Assembly (NCBI RefSeq): GCF_900104215.1
Contig: NZ_FMXO01000001.1
Location: 248,001 to 312,000, forward strand
Reading direction: 5' to 3'
Source of the DNA: Desulfonatronum thiosulfatophilum
Lineage (GTDB): Bacteria; Desulfobacterota; Desulfovibrionia; Desulfovibrionales; Desulfonatronaceae
DNA: 64,000 bases
The stretch's first letter is position 1. Each line of letters opens with the position of its first letter. Below the pieces are notes generated by a model. It saw only the letters and a list, made by a program, of their open reading frames with translations, did no database searches and was not told the DNA's origin. Positions 1-8,485 of the stretch are shown here, piece after piece. A program made the position numbers and the translations under genes.

Positions 1-24
1 ACGATTCGCTGGCTTACCAGGACT

Positions 25-1104
25 TCATCGCTCCGAAACCGCCCCCAGCGCCATGCTCAGCTCCCGGCAATGTTCTTCCAGGCGCGGGAGAATGATCATC
101 AATTCCGCACGGGAAAATCTGTCCAGAAGCGGTTCGTAGCCGTCCAGAAGTTCATCCGGGGAAAACGACGGCAGCAGACGTCCCAATGCGGTCAGGGCTT
201 CACCTTCGGCCCCATGTTCCCCCAGCGCGGCAGAGAATCCCCGAACCGCGCTTTCCATCACATTTCGATCCATCCAGACCCACTCGCCGACTCCGTCCTC
301 CCTGTCCAGGCGTACCCGCAGGGCCAGGTCAAGAACAAAAGCAAACAGGGACGACAGGAGGTTGTCCGTCTCAACCAGGGGGCCATAGTCCCGGGCCGTG
401 GTCAATCTGACATCCACGTCCTGTCCTTCCCAGCGGACAATAAAATCTCCGGCCGCATGGCTCCAGGGATGAATACCGGCCCCGGTCTTTGGGTCGAGGC
501 AAAGCGTCAGAATGCGTCCGACCTGAAAGAATACCTTTTCCAGCTCCGATTGACCCAGGCGGCGAATCCCCTGGTCGTGGTCCCACAGTAAAAAGCTTCC
601 GTCGCCGCAGACATGAAACTCGTGAAACCCGGAAAACCAGGGCACGACCAGAAGCGATGCGGTCTCGTCGGCCATGGCATACTGCGGCCGGGGCAAAAAG
701 GGAGTACCGGGTTTGTCCTGGAGAATGCTGAGCACCCTCGATTCGTGCCGCAACGCCTGCTTGCCACGCTTTGAAATGGCCACCAGCAGAGCGAATTTGG
801 CGGCAGCGCCACCACGCCATGTTATGCTCAGGCTAGCCGGATGGTACAATGCGCCATGCTTTTCCGCCCGGACCGAAACGATCGCCGGCTCGCCTTCAAC
901 TTCCAGGAAAGTTCCGAGGGACCGCAGAAGCCGACAGTCGTCGCGGAGCAGAGCCTGCCGGATGAACGCAAAGTATTCACCATAGCTCGTGCCCTGATCG
1001 CAGCCTTCCAGAGGAATGCGCAGATTGTCCTCCGTCACCGGCAAATCGCCATCCGGCGAGGAGACGAGACAAGCAATCTCAGGCAGACAATTCGGGTTTA
1101 TCAT
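25..1104 (-). CDS. Uncharacterised protein, possibly kinase-fold
   Basis: A protein of 359 aa that I cannot assign to a named family. A stretch around residues 110-135 (basic, ending in HESRVLSIL) followed by a hydrophobic LLVVPWF segment and a later HPWSHAAGDFIVR motif faintly recalls aminoglycoside phosphotransferase-like folds, where a His-Asp loop is catalytic; this is inference only. No signal peptide or membrane helix is visible. The start at 1104 is chosen because AAAGG lies 7 nt upstream; a longer frame would run deep into the MscS gene. It overlaps the 3' end of that gene by 26 bp, so the two are probably translationally coupled and functionally linked. Confidence 0.75.
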   Translation of the reverse strand: MINPNCLPEIACLVSSPDGDLPVTEDNLRIPLEGCDQGTSYGEYFAFIRQALLRDDCRLLRSLGTFLEVEGEPAIVSVRAEKHGALYHPASLSITWRGGAAAKFALLVAISKRGKQALRHESRVLSILQDKPGTPFLPRPQYAMADETASLLVVPWFSGFHEFHVCGDGSFLLWDHDQGIRRLGQSELEKVFFQVGRILTLCLDPKTGAGIHPWSHAAGDFIVRWEGQDVDVRLTTARDYGPLVETDNLLSSLFAFVLDLALRVRLDREDGVGEWVWMDRNVMESAVRGFSAALGEHGAEGEALTALGRLLPSFSPDELLDGYEPLLDRFSRAELMIILPRLEEHCRELSMALGAVSER

Positions 1105-2182
1105 GCAAACCTTTATCCATTTCGGCCCGTACTCTTGGCAGAGCTTGGGGATGTTCACGCTGGACGTATTCCAGCAGTTTCTCGCGAACATGGCAGCGCA
1201 GATCCCATGCCGCTCCGGCATCCTCGGCACTCATCAAGGCACGCAGTTCCAGGGTCCGATCTGTGGCATCCGTGACCTGCAGGCCCCAGACCCGCCCGTC
1301 CCAGTTCGGACTCTCCTTGAGTATCCTGTGCAATTCGGCCCGCAGGACATCCACCGGAACTGTATAATCCGTGTACAAGAAAACCGTGCCCAATATTTCC
1401 GAGGTAACCCGGGTCCAGTTCTGGAACGGCTGCTCCATGAAAAAGGTTATGGGCACGATCAACCGTCGCTGATCCCAGATGCGGACCACCACGTAGGTCA
1501 GGGTGATCTCCTCGATCCGACCCCACTCCCCCTCCACGATGACCACGTCGTCCAGCCGAATGGGCTGAGTCAGGGCGACCTGGACCCCGGCGAACAAGGT
1601 GGAAATGCTGCGCTGGGCCGCAAAACCGGCAATGATGCCGATAACGCCGGCGGAAGCAAGCAGGCTGACCCCGATCTGGCGGACATTATCCAGGGTCATC
1701 AGCATTGATGAAATGGCGATCACCGAAATGATGAAGATCAGTATCCGACGCAGGATGCCGATCTGCGTGTGCATCTTTCGGGCGGCCAGATTGTTCTTTG
1801 TATTGATCTGAAAGCCCCGTAAGGCCGCTTCCTGCAGCAGCGACGTGAAGCGGATCAAGGACCAGGCAATGGCCAGGATGAACAGGATGCTCAGCACATG
1901 CCGGAACGTTTCCAGCATTTCCTCCGGCATGACCAGGTTCGGTGCAATCACCATCAATACCAGGAGCGGGAAAAGCAATCGCGAGGGCGCGGTCAAATGC
2001 TTGGGCACAAGCGCCAGGAGCTTGTCCGAAGCTTCGGGAAAGAGGCGGTGCAGCATGTGGAACAGCACCCCGTGCAGGAACAACCCGATTGACAGGGCAA
2101 CAAGAATGGTGGTTACGGCTACGCCCAGCCCCCACCAGTCCACTTCCCAGAAATCATTCAGTACCGCGTTCAGATCCAGCAT
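1079..2182 (-). CDS. MscS-family mechanosensitive ion channel
   Basis: Small-conductance mechanosensitive channel protein of 367 aa, expected in the inner membrane, where MscS proteins release solutes on hypo-osmotic shock. Five hydrophobic segments occupy roughly residues 15-200. The pore-lining helix and following beta domain match the family well (SLLASAGVIGIIAGFAAQRS around residues 175-195, then the VEGEWGRIEEITLTYVVVRIWD region). The soluble C-terminal domain follows. It is the upstream member of a two-gene unit with the unknown gene that overlaps its end. The family call is secure; the gating stimulus is not deducible. Confidence 0.93.
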   Translation of the reverse strand: MLDLNAVLNDFWEVDWWGLGVAVTTILVALSIGLFLHGVLFHMLHRLFPEASDKLLALVPKHLTAPSRLLFPLLVLMVIAPNLVMPEEMLETFRHVLSILFILAIAWSLIRFTSLLQEAALRGFQINTKNNLAARKMHTQIGILRRILIFIISVIAISSMLMTLDNVRQIGVSLLASAGVIGIIAGFAAQRSISTLFAGVQVALTQPIRLDDVVIVEGEWGRIEEITLTYVVVRIWDQRRLIVPITFFMEQPFQNWTRVTSEILGTVFLYTDYTVPVDVLRAELHRILKESPNWDGRVWGLQVTDATDRTLELRALMSAEDAGAAWDLRCHVREKLLEYVQREHPQALPRVRAEMDKGLHDKPELSA

Positions 2183-2267
2183 ATCTCGTCATTCCCTTCC
2201 ATAAGCGAAACGCATGGCTTCAGCACCTTGGGTGCCTCGCGCCATGCTGCTCATTCATGCAATGGGC

Positions 2268-2915
2268 TTAGCCCAATTTTCTTTGCGCATCGAACAGTCG
2301 CATTTTCTTGGCCAACTCCTTCCAGTTGCACTGCTGCAGCACCCGGACCTGACGATGGATATGGTTCTCGTTGATGGCGATCTCCTTGTCCCGTTCATCA
2401 GTGATTCCATAGAAAGGCAACGTCACCCAGAAGGCCTTGTTCTTGTAGGAATCCAGAGGAGTGAAGACATCCTCACGCCGATTGTAAAAAGGATCTTCGT
2501 CTTCAGCGCAGGGGGTGTCGAAGACGTTGAATTGGCGGCAGGCCATGGGACGCAAAGCGTGGATGCCGCAAACGTCATGCACCAGAAACGGGCAAGGCTG
2601 CCCTTCCTGAAAATTTTCCAGCTGGGCTGCCAGCAACTCCCGCTCCTCACCGTCAACCTGTTCCGTGCAGTACCAAGCCATTCCCGCCATTTCCAAGGGA
2701 TAAATCGGGACAGCGGCATGGATGCGGCAACAGCTGGCACAACCTTTTTTGCATGCCAGCGCCCTTGCGTTCGTGGAAATCTCCTTCGAAATTCCCTCGT
2801 CTACCCCCTGATCCACAATGGAGTAGGCGTCCAACAGTCGGGACAGCCAGGTGAGCTTTGCTTCGGCATCGGGAAAGCTCAGTCGTTTTTCAGGATAGAC
2901 ACTGCACACTTCCAT
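2268..2915 (-). CDS. YkgJ-type cysteine-cluster (putative metal-binding) protein
   Basis: Protein of 215 aa with the spacing of the YkgJ/CxxCxxCC zinc/iron-chelating family: KKGCASCCR at about residues 56-64, a CPFL..VCGIHALRPMACRQFN block in the middle and a further Cys downstream. The family presumably binds a metal or Fe-S cluster; biochemical role is unknown. The start at 2915 has GGAGGAAAAT directly upstream, which rules out the longer frame back to 2990. It is cytoplasmic by appearance and is flanked by a convergent-looking spacer with a hairpin terminator belonging to the next gene. Confidence 0.82.
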   Translation of the reverse strand: MEVCSVYPEKRLSFPDAEAKLTWLSRLLDAYSIVDQGVDEGISKEISTNARALACKKGCASCCRIHAAVPIYPLEMAGMAWYCTEQVDGEERELLAAQLENFQEGQPCPFLVHDVCGIHALRPMACRQFNVFDTPCAEDEDPFYNRREDVFTPLDSYKNKAFWVTLPFYGITDERDKEIAINENHIHRQVRVLQQCNWKELAKKMRLFDAQRKLG

Positions 2916-3051
2916 ATTTTCCTCCAAAAGGATGATCATTTTCAGACTGAGGTTAAAGATGTCCATGAAGATAAACGCACACTCTAACAAGCAGGCTCAC
3001 TTTGGACAACCTTTCCAGGTTGCATCAAGCCGGACCGCACTGAGAAATTAC

Positions 3052-3087
3052 GAAAAAAAAAGCATGCCGGCTAAAGCCGAGCATGCT
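3052..3087 (-). terminator. Rho-independent terminator after the GGDEF gene
   Basis: On the minus strand GCATGCTCGGC-TTTA-GCCGGCATGC forms a nearly perfect stem, followed by nine T residues. It lies 48 bp beyond the stop of the GGDEF gene and would end that transcript. Confidence 0.85.
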
Positions 3088-3134
3088 CACTACCAGACAT
3101 ATGCTTTGGAGTCGTTCAAAGACCATGCACGTGC

Positions 3135-4622
3135 TTACGCATACTGCCGGCGGCTCTCCTCCGCATCCTCCTCACCAGCCAGACAGACCATATTGCGGCC
3201 GCTTGCCTTGGCCCTGTACAACGCGGCATCCGCCTCGCCCAGCAAGTCCTCATTTTTTGCAAAAAAACCGGTTTCCATTGATGCAACGCCGATACTCGCC
3301 GTCACCTTGAAAAATTTTCCCTTGAAGTGAAAGCGACGCTTGGCAATGGATTCAAGGATTCGCCCCGCCAGGATGCCCGCCTGCTCCTGCGTAGTGTGGG
3401 GGAGCAAAACCACGAACTCTTCTCCGCCAAACCGGGCCGGAATATCTGAACTACGCAGAATGTCCCGGAGCAGTCGCCCGATATCCTGCAAAACCATGTC
3501 CCCGGCCTGGTGACCATAGTTGTCGTTGATGCTTTTGAAAAAATCCAGATCCATCATCATCAGGCTGAGCGGAATCCGGTAGCGTTGATGGCGCTTCACC
3601 TCCTGGATCATCCGCTCGTCAAAATAGTGACGATTGGGTAAACGGGTCAAGGCGTCCCTGTCAGCCCGAGTGCGCATTTGCTGGAAGAGCAAGGCGTTGC
3701 GCAATGCCAAGGCCAGATGGTTCACCGCGGCCAGGATGGTCTGCAACCGGTCGCGGCCCAAGCGGGAAATTTTTTCCGAGGCGATGCTGATGCATCCATA
3801 ACTTTTTCCGCCGAAACGTAACGGAAGGACGAGAACATCATCCTCGCGGACATCTTCGATGACTTCCATGCTCTCGACTTTGGACATGAAATTAACATGG
3901 TAGCCGATGATCTTCTGATCAGCATGTTTTTCGGCATGTTCGAGCAGAAACTGGATCATTCTATCCTGGATCTGCTTGCCTGAATGCTCATGTATGAAGA
4001 TTTCCGACTCCAATTCCTGGTTCTGATTGCTTTGCCAGAAGATTGCATCCACGCTTTTGACTGGCAAGAGGATGCGCAAATCTTCATGGGCCTGGTGCAG
4101 AATTTCAATTGTATCCAAAGAAAAACTGGCATTGGTGAGGATCTTGTTGAAGAACTGCAGCAGATCCGCCTGACGTGAAAGAATTTCCCGCTCCAGGCAT
4201 ATCTCCCTGGCCATGTGATACAAGTCCTTATAGAGTCCCTGAGACTCCATAAGCTGGTCCACAAGCGCCTTCACCTTCTCCGGCTCAAAGGGATAACGGA
4301 GTACGCTGGAAAAGCCGGCATCCACGACACGTTCCAGGTCGCACTGGGCAACAGGCGCATCCAGGACCAGCACACGTGGAGGAAAATTCTCATCAGAGAA
4401 AGAATATCGGGTCAATCTGGCGATCTGTCCGTTCACTCCGCGCCAGGAAACAAGTGCCATCAACTTGTTGTCCATTTCTGGACGACCGTTCCCGGAACAG
4501 GGAAACACAAAACGTTCCAGAGAGAATTCCGGTCCCAGAATTCCCTGCATTTCCTCTTCTTCACGTGGACCAAGCCCTATGGCCAAAACTTCGGTCCGGC
4601 TATGGGATTGATTCCCTTGCAT
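3135..4622 (-). CDS. GAF-GGDEF diguanylate cyclase
   Basis: Probable c-di-GMP synthase of 495 aa. The N-terminal ~120 residues resemble a receiver-like or sensor fold, the middle (about 160-310) a GAF domain, and the C-terminus (about 320-490) a GGDEF domain with the active-site motif GGEEF. An inhibitory I-site RSSD stands exactly five residues before it, so product feedback is expected. No membrane helix is seen. The start at 4622 follows GGAGAGG; an ATG at 4658 is possible. Two PilZ-domain proteins in this window (26130 and 34273) carry intact c-di-GMP motifs and are candidate receptors. Confidence 0.92.
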   Translation of the reverse strand: MQGNQSHSRTEVLAIGLGPREEEEMQGILGPEFSLERFVFPCSGNGRPEMDNKLMALVSWRGVNGQIARLTRYSFSDENFPPRVLVLDAPVAQCDLERVVDAGFSSVLRYPFEPEKVKALVDQLMESQGLYKDLYHMAREICLEREILSRQADLLQFFNKILTNASFSLDTIEILHQAHEDLRILLPVKSVDAIFWQSNQNQELESEIFIHEHSGKQIQDRMIQFLLEHAEKHADQKIIGYHVNFMSKVESMEVIEDVREDDVLVLPLRFGGKSYGCISIASEKISRLGRDRLQTILAAVNHLALALRNALLFQQMRTRADRDALTRLPNRHYFDERMIQEVKRHQRYRIPLSLMMMDLDFFKSINDNYGHQAGDMVLQDIGRLLRDILRSSDIPARFGGEEFVVLLPHTTQEQAGILAGRILESIAKRRFHFKGKFFKVTASIGVASMETGFFAKNEDLLGEADAALYRAKASGRNMVCLAGEEDAEESRRQYA

Positions 4623-4721
4623 GATAATCGCCTCTCCTGGTTTGGAATCTCGACGCATTCAGTCGGATAATTGCAAGAGCAAGGCCAAAAAGGGCGATTA
4701 TCAAATATAGGAATGATAGTG

Positions 4722-5372
4722 TTACATCATTGCCGGCATGGATGCGGCTACTGCCAGGGAGATTTCATTGATGGAACGTGATACTTCACGGCCAATCAGA
4801 TCCAGCTTGGCCAGTTCAGCGATACGAGGCCGCAGGCGGTTCAACTCTTCCGGGGTAAAGATTTCATCAAACAATTGACACGCGCTGACGAGGCTGACCA
4901 GCACCGCCTCCCGCGGGTCAGGTATGTTGTCGCTCATGATCAATTCGCGCAGGCGGCTTTTCACTTCCTTGACTTCGCGATCATCCATCAGCGGGTAGCG
5001 ACGAACGGCAAAAACCCACAGGATTTTGCGATCCTCAATCTTCAGCACGCTTTTGTTCACAAGCTGTTGCAGAACATGATCCTGCAAATCCCGCATATGC
5101 CAGGCAAGCTCCGTCAGCCAATAGGTGGTGCCGCACTCCGTACGCGAAGACGCCAGCCGCTCCAGAACAAGGTCCAGCAGTTCATCGCCCGTGGGCTCGG
5201 TATTGATCACCTTGAGTGCATCAAGATCCGTGTCGATTCGGTCCAGCAGGGCCAATTCCGTGAGCAGAGCCCCGACCAGGGCGTAGCGCAGGGCCTGAGG
5301 CGGCAGGGGCTTGATTTTTCCATTCTGGTCATCCAGAGCCAAAAGCAGGATTTCTTCAGCAAAGGTCAACAT
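4722..5372 (-). CDS. GPP34 (GOLPH3/Vps74-like) family protein
   Basis: Protein of 216 aa with the features of the GPP34 family: the amino-terminal MLTFAEEILLLALDD, then a LxxALVGALLTELALLDRI helix, and an all-helical remainder. In eukaryotes GOLPH3/Vps74 binds phosphatidylinositol-4-phosphate and sorts Golgi glycosyltransferases; the bacterial role is not established. The start at 5372 is preferred because it has AAGGA 7 nt upstream and gives the usual family beginning; an ATG at 5399 would add nine residues. It appears to be a single-gene unit. Confidence 0.85.
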   Translation of the reverse strand: MLTFAEEILLLALDDQNGKIKPLPPQALRYALVGALLTELALLDRIDTDLDALKVINTEPTGDELLDLVLERLASSRTECGTTYWLTELAWHMRDLQDHVLQQLVNKSVLKIEDRKILWVFAVRRYPLMDDREVKEVKSRLRELIMSDNIPDPREAVLVSLVSACQLFDEIFTPEELNRLRPRIAELAKLDLIGREVSRSINEISLAVAASMPAMM

Positions 5373-5506
5373 AGGCATGTCCTTCGTGTTCACGGCCATC
5401 GCAAAGTGTGAAAGCTGGTCCTCAGCCGGTTTTCATCTCGGCAGATGCATCCCGAGATGAATCCATCTGCCTCTACTCGCTCTCAAATCATGATACAAGA
5501 AAAACC

Positions 5507-6019
5507 CTACCAACCATTGCGGTGCACCCGCTCTTCCTTGAATCGGTCCTGGAGTTTGAATTCCTGTAGCGGCCATCCCAAGGGAACGACGGCATGGGGT
5601 TCGATCCCGGCCGGCAGTTGGAGTATCCGGCGCACGGCATCCATACGCTCCTGGATTGGGCAGACCCCGGTCCAGACCGTTCCCAGCCCCAAGCCGCGCG
5701 CAGCCAGGAGCAGATTCTGAACAGCGGCGGCCAAATCCTGCACCCAATACCCGGGATACTTCTCCAAAGCCAGTTCAGCGCACACCACGATCCCCATCGG
5801 TGCGTCTCGCAGCATGCCGATATACGGATGAATCCGACTCAGCTCCTCCTTCAGGACCAGGTCCGTGACCACCACGAAATGCCATGGCTGGGCGTTTCCC
5901 GCACTGGGTGCGATCATGGCGGCACCGAGAATCTTGTTCAGATCCTCATCGCTCACCTGCTTGTTCGGATCGAATTTGCGGATGCTCCGCCTGGTATGCA
6001 ACGCTTCGAAAAGATCCAT
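5507..6019 (-). CDS. Nitroreductase family protein
   Basis: FMN-dependent nitroreductase-like enzyme of 170 aa, presumed to reduce nitro compounds, quinones or flavins with NAD(P)H. The family signature is clear: the TRRSIRKF start (residues 8-15), APSAGNAQPWHFVVV in the FMN-binding region, and GLGTVWTG near residue 110. The short length is typical of the small subfamily found in anaerobes. GGAGG precedes the ATG at 6019; the upstream in-frame ATG at 6064 lacks such a site. It stands alone, with a repeat-containing spacer upstream. Confidence 0.9.
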   Translation of the reverse strand: MDLFEALHTRRSIRKFDPNKQVSDEDLNKILGAAMIAPSAGNAQPWHFVVVTDLVLKEELSRIHPYIGMLRDAPMGIVVCAELALEKYPGYWVQDLAAAVQNLLLAARGLGLGTVWTGVCPIQERMDAVRRILQLPAGIEPHAVVPLGWPLQEFKLQDRFKEERVHRNGW

Positions 6020-6487
6020 GGCTGCCTCCTTGGTTTTGGTTGGAATTGGAAGAGATATTTTCATGAACCGGCACGCATCGCAAGCCGGACCTCGGCGAGT
6101 GGGTATTCCAAGTTGCTTCCAGGAAGATACTGATCAATTCAACTTACATTCTTACAAAATCGCAATCGAAAACGAAATCGGAACCGAACCGGTATCGCAG
6201 TAGTCCATTGTCATTTTATCGATTTCGATTGCGATTGCGATTGCGTTAGCGATGGGGGGGCGGTATTTGCATATCCAATAACAAGTAGGCCAATTTTGCC
6301 TTCGACCAGACGCTGCATTGTCAGGCTTTCAATAGTGTCGTACTGCCTGCATTCAAGATTATGACCCGACTTTGGCCCTGCGCAGCGTGTTCCGGTCATG
6401 TTCATCTCAGGACAAATCGAGACAGGCGGGTAGTTTCCAATCTCCACGACAACCGAAAGCAATCCAATCAGCAATTCAATTGTCCCC
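6020..6487. other. Intergenic spacer holding a paired hexamer tract
   Basis: This 468 bp stretch between divergent genes shows no convincing gene. It contains the inverted hexamer tracts at 6158-6245. An open frame on the minus strand over 6211-6675 reads through the tract and into the kinase antisense and is rejected. Confidence 0.6.
6158..6245. repeat. Inverted pair of GATTTC/GATTGC hexamer tracts
   Basis: The left arm (ATCGCAATCGAAAACGAAATCGG-like, 6158-6180) and the right arm (CGATTTCGATTGCGATTGCG-like, 6219-6245) are made of degenerate hexamers in opposite orientation around a loop of about 40 nt, so the transcript or single strand could fold back. Similar tracts occur at 22306-22485 and 32388-32415. 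Confidence 0.8.
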
Positions 6488-8485
6488 ATGAATAGTATCC
6501 AAGGCATTGCGCCGCAAACCATTCCGCGGACGATCTTCAAGTCATCCGATTTCATCTGGTATGGTCTCGGAGCGGCGACGCTGGCCATGCTGTTCATCGT
6601 CAGCAGGCACAATTTTCTGCTTTTCCACGGCATGGCCGAATTGTTCTCCATTGCCGTTGCCTGGGCCGTGTTCATGCTGGTCTGGAACGCTCGGAGCTAC
6701 ATCAACAATGATGCCCTGCTTCTGCTCGGATCCGCCTATTTGTTTATCGGGTTCATGGACCTTCTGCATACCCTGGCCTTCAAGGACATGGGCTTCTTTC
6801 CCGATGCATGGAGCACCAACCTTCCTACCCAGCTCTGGATTGCGGGGCGATACATGGAAGGCCTCGCCCTGCTGCTCTTCTCACTCCTGTTGGGACGCAG
6901 GATTCACCCATTGATCGGATTGACCTTCTGGGCCGGCCTGGCTGCGATCTTGATGGGCATGATTTTTTTCTGGTGCATTTTTCCCGATTGCCATCTGGAG
7001 AGCATCGGTCTGACGCCCTTCAAAATCTGGAGCGAGTACGTCATCTGCCTTGTACTGCTGGCTGCCTTTGGCATTCTGTATCGCAAGCGCGCCATGCTGG
7101 ACGCGAAGGTCTACAGGCTCATGGCAGGATCCATGGCCGCGAGCGTCGCCGCGGAACTGACGTTCACCACCTACCTGGGGTCTTTGATATTTCCAATATC
7201 GTCGGCCATTTCCTGAAAATCATCTCCTACATGTTCATCTACCTGGCCCTGATCAGGTGCGGACTGACCAATCCTTATGATCTTCTGTTCCGGGAACTGG
7301 AGCGTGAGAAGGCTATGTTGCGGGAGACGCAGCGCCATCTCAGCCTGATCGTGGATACGGTTCCAGCTCTGATCTGGCAAAAGGACCATGACGGAACATA
7401 CCTCCAGGTGAACCAAACCTTTTGTAAGACGCTCGGAATCTCTCAGGATCACATCCTGGGCAAAACCGACCATGACATCTTTCCGAGAAAGATTGCCGAC
7501 AAATTTCGTGAACTTGACCTGGAAGTGCTGCGTACGGGCACGGAGCAGATGGGCATGGAGGAACAGTACGCCTCGATATCAGGCGTGCACGGCTGGAGGC
7601 TCACGGATCGCATGATTTTTCGGAATCATAATAATTCTCCAGCAGGAATCATCGGCTTTGCCAAGGATATCACCCAGCACAAGACAGCTGTGTTGAAAGC
7701 CGGCGAGCAACAGGAACAACTGCTTCAGGCCGCGAAAATGACCGCGCTGGGCACACTTGTGGCCGGCATGGCCCATGAGGTGAACAATCCCAACAATTTC
7801 ATCATGCTCAACTCCCCTCTCCTGGAAAAATCCTGGCATGACGCCGTGCCCGTTCTGGAGGCGCATCAGAAACGACACCCGGAATTCACCTTGGCCGGAA
7901 TTCCCTTTTTACAGATGCGGGAATATGTAACGGAACTTTTTCCGGAATTAACGAAGGCAGCAAACGAATCAAACGCATTGTGTCCGAGCTGAAAAATTTC
8001 GCAAGGCAATCCCCCCCTGATATGCATCAGGAAATCCAACTGAATCAGGTGATCGAAGCCGCCCTGGTCATGCTTCGCAAAACCATCACCCAGCATACGC
8101 ATCATTTCACTGTTTTCATTGGCCCCAAATCTGCCGTTGATCCGGGGAGACTTTCAGAAGCTGGAACAAGTGGTCGTCAATCTGCTGATCAACGCATGCC
8201 AAGCCCTGCCGAATAAAGATCACCGGATTGCCTTGGAAACCTTTCCTTGCACCAAAAGGAGTAAAATCGCGATGCGCATCACCGACAACGGCTGCGGCAT
8301 CCCTCAGGAAATCGTCGGCCGAATCTGCGACCCTTTTTTCAGCACCAAGCAGGACCACGGCGGCGTCGGGCTGGGCCTGACCATTTCCATGGCCGTGGTC
8401 CAGGACCATGGAGGTCAGATGCTTTTTGCATTCAGCACCGGATCTGGGCACAACCGTCACCGTCTACCTGAACGTTCTCGAATAA
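6488..8485 (+). pseudogene. MASE3-PAS sensor histidine kinase, broken by four frameshifts
   Basis: Membrane histidine kinase readable only across three frames. The N-terminus (to ~7180) is a MASE3 sensor of several membrane helices; then come a PAS domain (~7330-7680), an H-box with GMAHEVNNP (~7770), KRIVSELKNFAR (~7950-8010), an N-box VVNLLINACQALP (~8170-8210) and G-boxes DNGCGI and GVGLGLTI. Coherent protein requires a missing G at 7177-7180, a missing T at 7937-7941, an extra T at 8114-8117 and an extra base at 8423-8428. The changes cancel, leaving a 665-residue product ending at 8485, where TAATG overlaps the regulator start. All four sites are homopolymers, so sequencing error is a serious alternative to real decay. 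Confidence 0.85.

Noticed and set aside
5435-5461. CATCTCGG hairpin after the nitroreductase gene
   Set aside because: A good stem, but neither strand carries a T tract, so I do not call a terminator.
6158-6245. Possible CRISPR or tandem-repeat array
   Set aside because: The hexamers are contiguous and degenerate, without spacers; no cas genes are in the window.
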